Shown here one piece after another: positions 14,763 to 26,672 of a stretch of DNA of 64,000 nt; within the stretch, counting starts at the first letter, position 1, and each line of letters opens with the position of its first letter. The stretch is from Haematobia irritans (Eukaryota; Arthropoda; Insecta; Diptera; Muscidae). Below the pieces are notes generated by a model that ran no database searches, was not told the origin of the DNA, and saw only the letters and a program-made list of their open reading frames with translations. The translations under genes and the position numbers were made by a program. Where the stretch lies: positions 72,018,442 to 72,082,441 of the forward strand of contig NC_134401.1 of the NCBI RefSeq assembly GCF_050003625.1, in the 5' to 3' direction.

Positions 14763-15114
14763 CATAGACCAAGGAAGGTATAGACATCTCAAGTGAATTC
14801 ACAGCGCTGTAGTTTGTCTGCACACCGTAGATGGCTCTTTTTCGTCTGCAATTGAGTGATTTTTTAATTTGGCTTTAATGTGTTTTTTTTCCTTTGTTCT
14901 CTCGTTGAAACATCAAATATTGTGAAAGTTTATAAAATACTATTCATCCCCACCTTTTTTGTAATGCAAATTGTCTAATTTATACGGTTATTCTCGTTTT
15001 CCAAAAATAAATTGAGTCACTTGACTGCGCAATTGAGTGGAATGACTGCGCACTGCAAATAAACAAAACCATGGTGAATTATCAAGGTATGTCTCTATAT
15101 TTTCTTGGTCTATG
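14763..15114. mobile_element. MITE family M, copy M5
   Basis: Complete, CATAGACCAAGG to TTGGTCTATG, flanked by CTTTTAC (14756-14762 and 15115-15121). It belongs to the subgroup ending with CATGGTGAATTATCAAGG. Confidence 0.92.
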
Positions 15115-15127
15115 CTTTTACTTTAAA

Positions 15128-15480
15128 CATAGACCAAGAAAATATAGAGACATACCTTGATAATTCACCATGGTTTTGTTTATTTGCAGTGCGCAGTCAT
15201 TCCACTCAATTGCGCAGTCAAGTGACTCAATTTATTTTTGGAAAACGAGAATAACCGTATAAATTAGTCAATTTGCATTACAAAAAAGGTGGGGATGAAT
15301 AGTATTTTATAAACTTTCACAATATTTGATGTTTCAACGAGAGAACAAAGGAAAAAAAAACACATTAAAGCCAAATTAAAAAATCACTCAATTGCAGAAG
15401 AAAAAGAGCCATCTACGGTGTGCAGACAAACTACAGCGCTGTGAATTCACTTGAGATGTCTATACCTTCCTTGGTCTATG
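15128..15480. mobile_element. MITE family M, copy M6, inverted relative to M5
   Basis: Complete copy in the opposite orientation, flanked by CTTTAAA (15121-15127 and 15481-15487). It lies 13 bp from M5, so the pair forms an inverted repeat of about 350-bp arms. Confidence 0.92.
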
Positions 15481-16048
15481 CTTTAAACCTCAATCATTTG
15501 TTTTCAACAATTTCTATTTATTAATTAAAGGTTTTGAACGAAAAATAAATACTAGAACAATTGCGCTTTAGAAGTTCCAATATTGTCACGTTTTTCTCCG
15601 ATCGAAATTGCCGTTTAATCTCATACATCCGTCTTCGTTAATCGATTTTTTGGACTAATTCTTATGAGTAGAGAGTGGTTAGCGTTTACCTTGAATTCTC
15701 TCCAATTGAAGATGATCGCCTCTGCCTTGAGGTTTCTCTTCTCGAGTGGACCATGTTTTGATATGTAAGAGTGGGAGTCGGGTATGAGTTCAGAAGATTT
15801 AGAGTAGTGATGAGCTGTACCGATGTCCGCAAGGCAAGTGGACTGTATGAATGGAGCAGGTTGATTGGGTAAACCTCAGAGACGAAAGGGGGTTTCAATG
15901 ACAAAAGAAGAATTCAGATTGATGCGCTGAGCCAGACATAATATCTCTCGGAAAGAGATATCATGGATAAGAGGTAGAGAAATAAAAGATGGAGTGCTAA
16001 GATTTTGAATTCAAATGTATTTGGGTAATGTGTGCTCACCGTTGTAAT
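15481..16048. other. stretch between M6 and M7, no gene seen
   Basis: A 72-codon minus frame at 15686-15904 shows no recognisable motif. Nothing else supported. Confidence 0.45.
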
Positions 16049-16400
16049 CATAGACCAAGGAAGGTATAGACATCTCAAGTGAATTCACAGCGCTGTAGTT
16101 TGTCTGCACACCGTAGATGGCTCTTTTTCGTCTGCAATTGAGTGATTTTTTAATTTGGCTTTAATGTGTTTTCTTTCCTTTGTTCTCTCGTTGAAACATC
16201 AAATATTGTGAAAGTTTATAAAATACTATTCATCCCCACCTTTTTTGTAATGCAAATTGACTAATTTATACGGTTATTCTCGTTTTCCAAAAATAAATTG
16301 AGTCACTTGACTGCGCAATTGAGTGGAATGACTGCGCACTGCAAATAAACAAAACCATGGTGAATTATCAAGGTATGTCTCTATATTTTCTTGGTCTATG
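16049..16400. mobile_element. MITE family M, copy M7
   Basis: Complete copy flanked by TTGTAAT (16042-16048 and 16401-16407). It is nearly identical to M5 in sequence and orientation. Confidence 0.92.
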
Positions 16401-17274
16401 TTGTAATGAAGATATGCAAGTGATTGTTTTATTCTTCATTTACTTGCCATGAAATATTTTAACCATAAATGAACAATTCACAATAATGTACAGTGGTCTT
16501 ATATCTAGTAATTCAATGTATCTTTGATTATTCAAACGTAATAAAACAATATGTGATATACAAGATGTAAGTCTAAATTCGTAAGTTTAGACAACTTTAT
16601 CTTAGGATCGACCGCGCAAAACCCCGAGTAAGCACTGCTCAACCTTTCGCACTATATACTACTGATTATGGGAACTGTATCAAAATGTAAACCAACCTTT
16701 TTGTTTTTCTGGAGACCAAACGTCAGAGACACTTCTCAAAGAGATCCTCCGTTAGATGATGAAAACACTCCAAATGTACTTATCCGGCTCGATACGGACC
16801 AAAAATGTTTGTACGAATGTAGTGGACGATGGAGTCGCTGGACACAAATTAATTTGTCTTGAGCCAGGTGACAAAGAACGACGAATCACAATCGATTGCG
16901 TATGATGTTCTATAAAACGAGTTTAAGTTGATTAAAGCTCGTGAGATATGGAAAGAAAGCAAGGAAAAATAAAAAACAAATGTTTTAGGATGGAATTCAA
17001 ATGAGTTGATTTATTTCTGACGGAATTCGATCTCACCAGTAGAAGTGCTGAATAGGAATAGGAATGACCTTAACTATCTATCGACGGAAGTTGCACTTAT
17101 TTTTAGTAGTTCTTATTTAAAGCGAAAATTTGTACATTTCCTTTGTTCATGACATTTGGTTATAGGCGTGCTGTCGCATGGTTATTAATCGATGGATGTG
17201 TATCTTTGTGATAACTTTTTGAATGTACGAATATAAACCGATTCAAACTCGGTTATAGATAAAGATTTTTAAAA
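16401..17274. other. stretch between M7 and the Penelope remnant, no gene seen
   Basis: A 64-codon plus frame (16668-16862) has no family resemblance I can name. The downstream part of the Penelope-like element, including any GIY-YIG endonuclease, would be expected near 16900-17270 on the minus strand but was not recognised. Confidence 0.45.
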
Positions 17275-18920
17275 TTAATTAGTTTCAACTTGAACAGATG
17301 GTATGTATGGTACACTGACAAAATTGTTTAAGTCTTCTGTTTTCTTTCTGTCAAGTTTGTCTCCTGTCAGTTCTTTTTTAACTAAAGTATTTATAGTTTT
17401 TATTGGATAGTTGTTCAATTTCAGAATTTCTTTTATCCTTTTTATGTTCTGGTCGTTGAATTGTTCGTCGCATATCTCTATGACTTTCCTTATAAAGTTT
17501 GCAGCCGTATTTAATTTCATACTTCTTGGTTATGTTGAATGAAAATTTATCATTCTACCCGAAGCTGTTGGTTTCGTATACCAGTTTGTCATGATGCGTG
17601 AGCCATTTCTTATTACCATCATATCTAGAAAGGGAATTTTTCCATCTATTTCATGTTCCACCGTAAATTTCAACTTTGTATGGTATGAGTTCAGAAGATT
17701 TAGTATAATTTGTTCATCTTTTTTGTTGATCAACATATTTTGATATGTACTTAATCTTTATTTTGTTTTTATTAAGTTCTTCTATAACGTCGTCCAGAAG
17801 TGTGTCTAATACAATGTTTGCTATTGTAGGTGACAATGGGTTCCCCATGGGCATACCATATATCTGGTGATAGAACTTGTCAGCACATCTAAAATAGTTG
17901 TTCTCATTGAGACAAAATTGTAATATTTTCAAAAGTCTTTGTTTTGAAATTGTAGTATAATTTTCAATTATATCCCACTTTTTCATAATGTTCCTAATCG
18001 CTAAATGTGTCGGTATGTTGGTAAATAACGATACCACGTCAAAAGAAACTATAATGCCATTCCAAAACTATGTCGTCCAATTTCTTTTTTACTTCCATTG
18101 AATTTTTTGTATTATATTGCGCCGATGTTAAGTTTTTTAATATTTTCCCGATGTGTTGAGATAAGCCATAGCAGGGTAATTTAGTTGAAGAAGAAATGGG
18201 TCTCAGAGGTATTGCTTCTTTATGAATTTTTGGCAGACCGTATAATTCCGCTGCTGATGCAGAGTGGTATGTTAAATTGTCCTTTTCCCATGATGTGATG
18301 TCCCCGCTTTTAAATAGTTCCTGTATTAAGTTGTTATTTTTCCTTTGAAGCTTCATGGTTGGATCTTCTCTTATCGTTTTATAAGTATGTTTGTCCTCTA
18401 GTAGCTACTGCATTTTATTGTCATAGTCGTCTTTATATATAACTACTGTTTTGTTTAATTTATCAGCAGTTGTTATGATCATTTTTTCCCTATAGTTCCT
18501 TATAAACTCTTTGGTCTCGTCATAAATTCCAAGAATGAATTTTTCTTTCTCTGTGCTCCTCTGATTTCTTTTATACGTGCATATCCTATTGGCGATTTTG
18601 GCTCTCGTAATGTCTTTTTCTGTGTTCTCTTCTATTCTTTGTACCCATTCTTCAATATCTGCTAATAGTGGTATAGCATCAAAGTTCTTCTTACTAACGG
18701 GAAGGGCGGATTTATTTCCCAATGAAAGAAGCCATTTGCTTTCAGTTTTGACGAACCAGTCCTCATTGAATTCAATGTGAAAAATTTTCAATTTCTCCTG
18801 CTTCAATCTATCTAGTTTGGAAATGTGTGTCCTTTTTGTTTTTAATTTTATATTGTTGTACCTGTTCCATTGCTCAAACTTTAATGTCGATAGTTCCGTA
18901 TCGTTCAGCGTACTGCTCAT
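17275..18920 (-). pseudogene. Penelope-like reverse transcriptase, decayed
   Basis: Minus-strand pieces together cover a Penelope-type polyprotein: an N-terminal region (18920-18405), a linker with YGLPKIHK and RPISSS (18356-18039), RT core with the family's TNIPTHLAI and GMPMGNPLSPTIANI (18037-17714), then IPFLDMMV and NWYTKPTASGRMINFHS (17736-17530) and a connector ending FVSVPYIPS (17520-17275). It is broken by a TAG at 18405, frameshifts near 18040 and near 17735, and a stop at about 17528. The second frameshift falls right after YVD, so the catalytic YVDD is lost. No GIY-YIG nuclease domain follows. Penelope elements are retroelements that reverse transcribe at the target site; this copy cannot. 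Confidence 0.85.
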
Positions 18921-18954
18921 CTGATTTTCTATTTTTTGTCAAAATTCGTTTTTA

Positions 18955-21900
18955 TTATTCAACATAGTTCCCTTCAAGAGCGATACAACGATTATGACGA
19001 CCTTCCAATTTTTTGATACCATTTTGGTAGTACTCCTTCGGTTTTGCCTCAAAATAGGCCTCAGTTTCGCCGATCACCTCTTCATTGCAGCCAAATTTTT
19101 TCCCTGCGAGCATCCTTTTGAAGTCTGAGAACAAGAAAAAGTCGCTGGGGGCCAGATCTGGAGAATACGGGGGGTGGGGAAGCAATTCGAAGCCCAATTT
19201 TTGCCATCGTTCTCAATGACTTGCGGCACGGTGCGTTGTCTTGGTGGAACAACACTTTTTTATACCCTCCATCATAGGATGGGGGTATATTAACTTTGTC
19301 ATTCCGTTTGTAACACATCGAAATATTGCTCTAAGACCCCATAAAGTATATATATTCTGGGTCGTGGTGAAATTCTGAGTCGATCTAAGCATGTCCGTCC
19401 GTCCGTCCGTCCGTCCGTCTGTTGAAATCACGCTAACTTCCGAACGAAACAAGCTATCGACTTGAAACTTGGCACAAGTAGTTGTTATCGATGTAGGTCG
19501 GATGGTATTGAAAATGGGCCATATCGGTCCACTTTTACGTATAGCCCCCATATAAAGGGACCCTCAGATTTGGCTTGTGGAGCCTCTAACAGAAGCATAT
19601 TTCATCCGATCCGGCTGAAATTTGGTATATGGTGTTGGTATATGGTCTCTAACAACCATGCAAAAATTGGTCCACATCGGTCCATAATTATATATAGCCC
19701 CCATATAAACCGATCCCCAGATTTGGCTTGCGGAGCCTAAAAGGGAAGCAAATTTCATCCGATCCGGCTGAAATTTGGTACATGGTGTTGGTATATGGTC
19801 TCTAACAACCGTGCAAAAATTGGTTCATATCGGTCCATAATTATATATAGCCCCCATATAAACCGATCCCCAGATTTGGCTTGCGGAGCCTCAAAGAGAA
19901 GAAAATTTCATCCGATCCGGCTGAAATTTGGTACATGATGTTGGTATATGGTCTCTAACAACCATGCAAAAATTGGTCCATATCGGTCCTTAATTATATA
20001 TAGCCCCCATATAAACCGATCCCCAGATTTGGCTTGTGGAGCCTCTAAGAGAAGCATATTTCATCCGATCCGGCTGAAATTTGGTACATGGTGTTGGTAT
20101 ATGGTCTCTAACAATCATGCAAAGATTGGTCCACATCGGTCCATAATTATATATAGCCCCCATATAAACCGATCCCCAGATTTGGCTTGCGGAGCCTCAA
20201 AGAGAAGCAAATTTCATCCGATCCGGCTGAAATTTGGTACATGATGTTGGTGTATGGTCTCTAACAACCATGCAAAAATTGGTCCACATTGGTCCATAAT
20301 TATATATAGACACCATATAAACCGATCTCCAGATTTGGCTTGCGAAGCCTCAAAGAGAAGCAAATTGCATCCGATCCGGCTGAAATTTGGTACATGGTAT
20401 TGGTATATGGTCTCTAACAACCGTGCAAAAATTGGTCCACATCGGTCCATAATTATATATAGCGCCCATATAAACCGATCCCCAGATTTGGGTTGCGGAG
20501 CCTCAAAGAGAAGCAAGTTTCATCCGATCCGCCTGAAATTTGGTACATGATATTGGTATATGGTCTCTAACAACCATGCAAAAATTGGTCCACATCGGTC
20601 CATAATTATATATAGCCCCCATATAAACCGATCCCCAGATTTGGCTTGCGGAGCCTCAAAGAGAAGCAAATTTCATCCGATCCGGTTGTAATTTGGAACA
20701 TGGCGTTAGTATATGATCTTTAACAACCGTGGCAGAATAGGTCCATATCGGTCCATAATTATATATAGCCCCCATATAAAACGTTCTCCAGATTTGACCT
20801 CCGGAGCGTCTTGGAGGAGATAAATTCATCCGATCCGGTTCAAATTAGGAACGTGGTTCAAATTAGGAACGTGGTGTTAGTATATGGTCGCTAACAACCA
20901 TACCAAAATTGGTAAAATTGGTACAAAAATTGGTCCATATCGGTTCATAATCATGGTTGCCACTAGAGCCAAAAATAATCTACCAAAATTTTATTTCTAT
21001 AGAAAATTTTGTCAAAATTTTATTTCTAGAGAAAATTTTGTTAAAATTTTATTCGGTTCATAATAAAATTTTCATCATTGTCAAAATTTTATTTCTATAG
21101 AAAATTTTGTCAAAAGTTTATTTCTATAGAAAATTTTGTTAAAATTTTATTTCTGTAGAAATTTTTGTCAAAATTTTCTTTCTATAGAAAATTTTGTCAA
21201 AATTTTTATTTCTATAGACAATTTTGTGAAAATTTTATTTCTGTAGAAAATTTTGTCAAAATTTTATGTCTACTTTGTCAAACTGAATTATATACGTATT
21301 GGATCGATCTTTTTTGATTTAATATATACCACGTATGGACTTACATACAATTTAGAAGATGGTGTTAGGAGGTTTTAAGATACCTTGCCATCGGCAAGCG
21401 TTACCGCAACTTAAGTAATTCGATTCTGGATGGCAGCGTTTAGAAGAAGTTTCTACGCAATCCATGATGGAGGGTACATAAGCTTCGGCCTGGCCGAACT
21501 TACGGCCGTATATACTTGTTCTTCTTCATATAGGGCCGTTTTGCCGCGATTTCGACCTTCAAACGCTCAAATAACGCCATATAATAGTCACTGTTGATGG
21601 TTTTTCCCTTCTCAAGATAATCGATAAAAATTATTCCATGCGCCATTACTTTGCCAGCGGACTTTTGAGTCTTTCCACGCTTCGGAGACGGTTCACCGGT
21701 CGCTGTCCACTCAGCCGACTGTCGATTGGACTCAGGAGTGTAGTGATGGAGCCATGTTTCATCCATTGTCACATATCGACGGAAAAACTCGGTTGTATTA
21801 CGAGTTAACAGCTGCAAACTCCGCTCAGAATCATCAACACGTTGTTGTTTTTGGTCAAATGTGAGCTCGCGCGGCACCCATTTTGCACAGAGCTTCCGCA

Positions 21901-22235
21901 TATCCAAATATTGATAAATGATATGACCAACACGTTCCTTTGATATCTTTAAGGCCTCTGCTATCTCGATCAACTTCATTTTAGGGTCATTCAAAATCAT
22001 TTTGTGGATTTTTTTGATGTTTTCGTCGGTAACCATCTCTTTCGGGCGTCCACTGCGTTCAGCGTCCTCTCTTGCTCATTTAACCACGCTTGAATTTTGC
22101 ATACCAATCAATTATTGTTGATTCCCCTGGAGCCGAGTCCGGAAACTCATTATCAAGCCAAGTTTTTGCTTCCACCGTATTTTTTCCCTTCAGAAAACAG
22201 TATTTTATCAAAACACGAAATTCCTTTTTTTCCAT
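18955..22235 (-). pseudogene. mariner transposase, disrupted
   Basis: The original start is probably the ATG at 22235. Motifs of a D,D34D transposase are visible: helix-turn-helix segment DPKMKLIEIAEALKISKERV, first catalytic Asp in VTMDETWLHH, second in LFHQDNAPC (near 19245), third in YSPDLAPSDFFLF (near 19160). Damage: a stop plus a 1-base shift near 22060-22080; loss of about six codons between KVMA and HGIIF (the conserved WD-containing segment); an insertion of B2 between KKN and KVLF; and a deletion of about 8 bases after RTMAKI that shifts the frame before GFELLPHPP. The normal protein of about 348 residues binds the terminal repeats and cuts and pastes into TA. Confidence 0.9.
19261..21520 (+). 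mobile_element. Helitron/DINE-like family B, copy B2, inserted in the mariner
   Basis: Nearly identical to B1 over its full length, with a (GTCC)6 tract instead of (GTCC)8. Left junction AACACTTTT-TATACCC, right junction ATACTTGTT-CTTCTTCAT. Because both flanks are mariner coding sequence, the ends are defined to within a few T residues, and no target duplication longer than those Ts exists. Confidence 0.9.
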
Positions 22236-22386
22236 TTTTTTACAATAACAAAAGTTGCTTCACAAAAGACGCTCTATCTCACAAACTAATTGACTTACAG
22301 ACGTCAAATTTTGACACGAATCATTTGAAGGTTGGTACAATATAAAAATAATATGCATTTAATACTAGCGACGCCATCTATGTGTC

Positions 22387-22413
22387 GGACCGGGGACTTA
22401 TCAGCCAACCTGT
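22387..22413 (-). repeat. mariner terminal inverted repeat
   Basis: On the minus strand the outer end reads ACAGGTTGGCTGATAAGTCC followed by CCGGTCC, with TA outside it. It is the binding and cutting site for the transposase. The partner repeat at the other end is missing. Confidence 0.9.
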
Positions 22414-22984
22414 TATTGATAAATCTATTGTAGGAGTAATAACTTTATATATGAATTTAATTTTTTTCTGGAATATTTTTTTTCTTTAAATAACACTTTC
22501 TTTAAATAACACTGTCTTTAGATAACACTTCCTCTCATACAGAAAACATCAGCAATTGTATACTATAAATAGGTCCCCTTAATTGCTCAAGGGCAATATC
22601 AGAAATGCCAAAAAATGGGGATTTCACTTTTTTCATAGAAAAAAAATTGCATAAAATTGACGAAACACATGTTCGGCTATATAAAATTGGTAAATTAATA
22701 TTAGAAGGAACCCCTTAACATACTCTAACAAAAGTTTTAAATAAAGCATACAAGGATAATGTATAATCAAATTCATGTCCTCCTAGGTGAACATCGGTAG
22801 TGAAAGGGTTAATTTTTGATTTTGTAAAAAAATAAATTAGGAAATGTTGTTGAAAAAATGTTTTTAGCGCTGATTCCAAAGTTTCATGATTGAGACTATT
22901 TCGGTTTTCCATTGATTTTTCATGATCATTTAAGTTAAAAAGTCTATTTTTTATTCACTACCGCATATTTTATATTTTGCGTCT
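22414..22984. other. stretch without gene
   Basis: AT-rich, with a small ACACT(T/G)TCTTTAAATA tandem patch near 22490-22530. Nothing else recognised. Confidence 0.5.
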
Positions 22985-23659
22985 TCGTACACTGAAAAAA
23001 CAGTAAACCCTTTTCCATTGCAAAATGAACTAAACTGTAGTAATATTGACCATGATTTAGCCCTTAAGATTTTTTTTCTGTTTGTTTAGTTTAAAATTCC
23101 CTTAAATTTTAGTTCATCTATGGCATTGTATTTTAGTTCAGTTTTGCACCACCATATTTTTTGGGAAACCCCATAATAAAATTTCGTTAACATTCTCTTT
23201 AAAATGTCGATGAATAAACTATTTTTAAATACATCTTTCCAAAATACAGAGAAATTAAATAATTAAAGGAAAAACAAACCGCTGTACTATTATGAAAATG
23301 TTCATACATTAAAAGTAAACTTTCGTTAAGAAAACGTACTTTATTATAAAAACTTATGAAGAAAGTTCTTAATACCATGGTTTTTGTGAATACAAATTAT
23401 GGCCACGTGGAACAAGACAGTAGTTTGTTTTAACTAGCCGGTTGAACATTTTGACTTATTCTTAGTTCTTTATTGTAAGTATATTTTTCAAACATCATAC
23501 TGAAAAAAATTGAAGAAGTAATGAAAATTTTAAAAATTTACGTCATGTAATAAAAAATATTAATCATATTCGCTTTTAACACACCATACTTTTATATGGT
23601 GTGTTAAATGGTATAAGGAATTCAACTTTTCTTTGGTAAACGTATCTCATGAAATTTGT

Positions 23660-24416
23660 AACTGAAATAATTAGAGAAAGAATGAAGTAAAAAAGCCAAA
23701 AATTTAAGAAAATTTACCAATTCTCTATTAAATTATACGCTGAGGGAAATAAAAAATGTGTCCAAATTCATTTAGGGTTACTCTGAAATTAAATATTTTT
23801 TTACATTAAATAAAAACATTAAATTGGTTTCCAAAAAATTCTTATGAATATATAATAAAATAAAAAACAAAATATTCTGGTTAACAGAAAGTTTAAAAAA
23901 ACCTTACCAATTCACTATTAAATTATAAGCAGAAGAGTAATAAATAATAAATTATTCCAATTGTTCTGGGGCTATTCTGAAATTAAAGATTTATTTTTTA
24001 CATTAAAAATATTAAATTGGTTTCCAAAAAAGTTTGATTAAAGAAATAATAAAATAAGGTATTAAAAACTGTGTTTTTGGTGATATAAGGTCATAATAAC
24101 GTAAATTTTTTAGTTAAAAGAAAGCCAAATTTTAAAAAGAAAACTTACCAATTCTCTATTATATTATACGCTGAAATATAAAAATTTGTGCGAATCCATC
24201 TGGGGTTGCTCTGAAATGAATTACTTTGTTTACAAGAAAAACAAACTGGCTTCCAAAAAATTTAATTAATTAATAATAATATGAATAAAAAATCTCTTTA
24301 AAAAAGCCACATTTTTAAAAAAGAATACTTACCAATTTACCATTAAACTATAAGCTGAGGTGTAACAAAAAACTTTCCAAATGCATCTCGGATTACTCTG
24401 AAATTGAATATATTTT
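23660..24416 (+). repeat. degenerate tandem repeat, about 200-bp unit, in family C
   Basis: Three to four diverged units share ACCAATTCTCTATTAAATTA, a GGTTACTCTGAAATTAAA box and AATTGGTTTCCAAAAAA. The same units appear at 49395-49780. Confidence 0.7.
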
Positions 24417-26672
24417 TATACCCTCCATCATAGGATGGGGGTATATTAACTTTGTCATTCCGTTTGTAACACATCGAAATATTGCTCTAAGACCCCATAA
24501 AGTATATATATTCTGGGTCGTGGTGAAATTCTGAGTCGATCTAAGCATGTCCGTCCGTCCGTCCGTCCGTCTGTTGAAATCACGCTAACTTCCGAACGAA
24601 ACAAGCTATCGACTTGAAACTTGGCACAAGTAGTTGTTATCGATGTAGGTCGGATGGTATTGAAAATGGGCCATATCGGTCCACTTTTACGTATAGCCCC
24701 CATATAAAGGGACCCTCAGATTTGGCTTGTGGAGCCTCTAACAGAAGCATATTTCATCCGATCCGGCTGAAATTTGGTATATGGTGTTGGTATATGGTCT
24801 CTAACAACCATGCAAAAATTGGTCCACATCGGTCCATAATTATATATAGCCCCCATATAAACCGATCCCCAGATTTGGCTTGCGGAGCCTAAAAGGGAAG
24901 CAAATTTCATCCGATCCGGCTGAAATTTGGTACATGGTGTTGGTATATGGTCTCTAACAACCGTGCAAAAATTGGTTCATATCGGTCCATAATTATATAT
25001 AGCCCCCATATAAACCGATCCCCAGATTTGGCTTGCGGAGCCTCAAAGAGAAGAAAATTTCATCCGATCCGGCTGAAATTTGGTACATGATGTTGGTATA
25101 TGGTCTCTAACAACGATGCAAAAATTGGTCCATATCGGTCCTTAATTATATATAGCCCCCATATAAACCGATCCCCAGATTTGGCTTGTGGAGCCTCTAA
25201 GAGAAGCATATTTCATCCGATCCGGCTGAAATTTGGTACATGGTGTTGGTATATGGTCTCTAACAATCATGCAAAGATTGGTCCACATCGGTCCATAATT
25301 ATATATAGCCCCCATATAAACCGATCCCCAGATTTGGCTTGCGGAGCCTCAAAGAGAAGCAAATTTCATCCGATCCGGCTGAAATTTGGTACATGATGTT
25401 GGTGTATGGTCTCTAACAACCATGCAAAAATTGGTCCACATTGGTCCATAATTATATATAGACACCATATAAACCGATCTCCAGATTTGGCTTGCGAAGC
25501 CTCAAAGAGAAGCAAATTGCATCCGATCCGGCTGAAATTTGGTACATGGTATTGGTATATGGTCTCTAACAACCGTGCAAAAATTGGTCCACATCGGTCC
25601 ATAATTATATATAGCGCCCATATAAACCGATCCCCAGATTTGGGTTGCGGAGCCTCAAAGAGAAGCAAATTTCATCCGATCCGCCTGAAATTTGGTACAT
25701 GATATTGGTATATGGTCTCTAACAACCATGCAAAAATTGGTCCACATCGGTCCATAATTATATATAGCCCCCATATAAACCGATCCCCAGATTTGGCTTG
25801 CGGAGCCTCAAAGAGAAGCAAATTTCATCCGATCCGGTTGTAATTTGGAACATGGCGTTAGTATATGATCTTTAACAACCGTGGCAGAATAGGTCCATAT
25901 CGGTCCATAATTATATATAGCCCCCATATAAAACGTTCTCCAGATTTGACCTCCGGAGCGTCTTGGAGGAGATAAATTCATCCGATCCGGTTCAAATTAG
26001 GAACGTGGTTCAAATTAGGAACGTGGTGTTAGTATATGGTCGCTAACAACCATACCAAAATTGGTAAAATTGGTACAAAAATTGGTCCATATCGGTTCAT
26101 AATCATGGTTGCCACTAGAGCCAAAAATAATCTACCAAAATTTTATTTCTATAGAAAATTTTGTCAAAATTTTATTTCTAGAGAAAATTTTGTTAAAATT
26201 TTATTCGGTTCATAATAAAATTTTCATCATTGTCAAAATTTTATTTCTATAGAAAATTTTGTCAAAAGTTTATTTCTATAGAAAATTTTGTTAAAATTTT
26301 ATTTCTGTAGAAATTTTTGTCAAAATTTTCTTTCTATAGAAAATTTTGTCAAAATTTTTATTTCTATAGACAATTTTGTGAAAATTTTATTTCTGTAGAA
26401 AATTTTGTCAAAATTTTATGTCTACTTTGTCAAACTGAATTATATACGTATTGGATCGATCTTTTTTGATTTAATATATACCACGTATGGACTTACATAC
26501 AATTTAGAAGATGGTGTTAGGAGGTTTTAAGATACCTTGCCATCGGCAAGCGTTACCGCAACTTAAGTAATTCGATTCTGGATGGCAGCGTTTAGAAGAA
26601 GTTTCTACGCAATCCATGATGGAGGGTACATAAGCTTCGGCCTGGCCGAACTTACGGCCGTATATACTTGTT
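24417..26672 (+). mobile_element. Helitron/DINE-like family B, copy B3, inserted in family C
   Basis: Near-identical to B1 and B2 with (GTCC)5. 5' end TATACCCTCCATCATAGGAT; 3' hairpins and TATATACTTG-TT. The left flank ends in a T run, like the other insertions. Confidence 0.9.

Larger units (their letters stand above)
18932..22413 (-). mobile_element. mariner (Himar1-like, irritans subfamily), split by B2
   Basis: Reading from high to low coordinates: a terminal repeat ACAGGTTGGCTGATAAGTCC (22413 downward), an untranslated leader, a broken transposase and, after the transposase stop, a short 3' stretch that ends abruptly at about 18932 against the Penelope-like sequence. The expected second terminal repeat is absent. 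Terminal repeat and leader match Himar1 as I remember it, which is the main pointer to Haematobia or a close relative. A 2.26-kb B element (19261-21520) interrupts it. Without one end and with a broken enzyme it is immobile. Confidence 0.92.

Noticed and set aside
15780..15800. Short match GTATGAGTTCAGAAGATTTA to the Penelope remnant at 17683 as a second Penelope fragment
   Set aside because: The similarity does not extend beyond about 20 bases.
16668..16862. 64-codon plus frame between MITE M7 and the Penelope remnant
   Set aside because: No family resemblance; probably chance.
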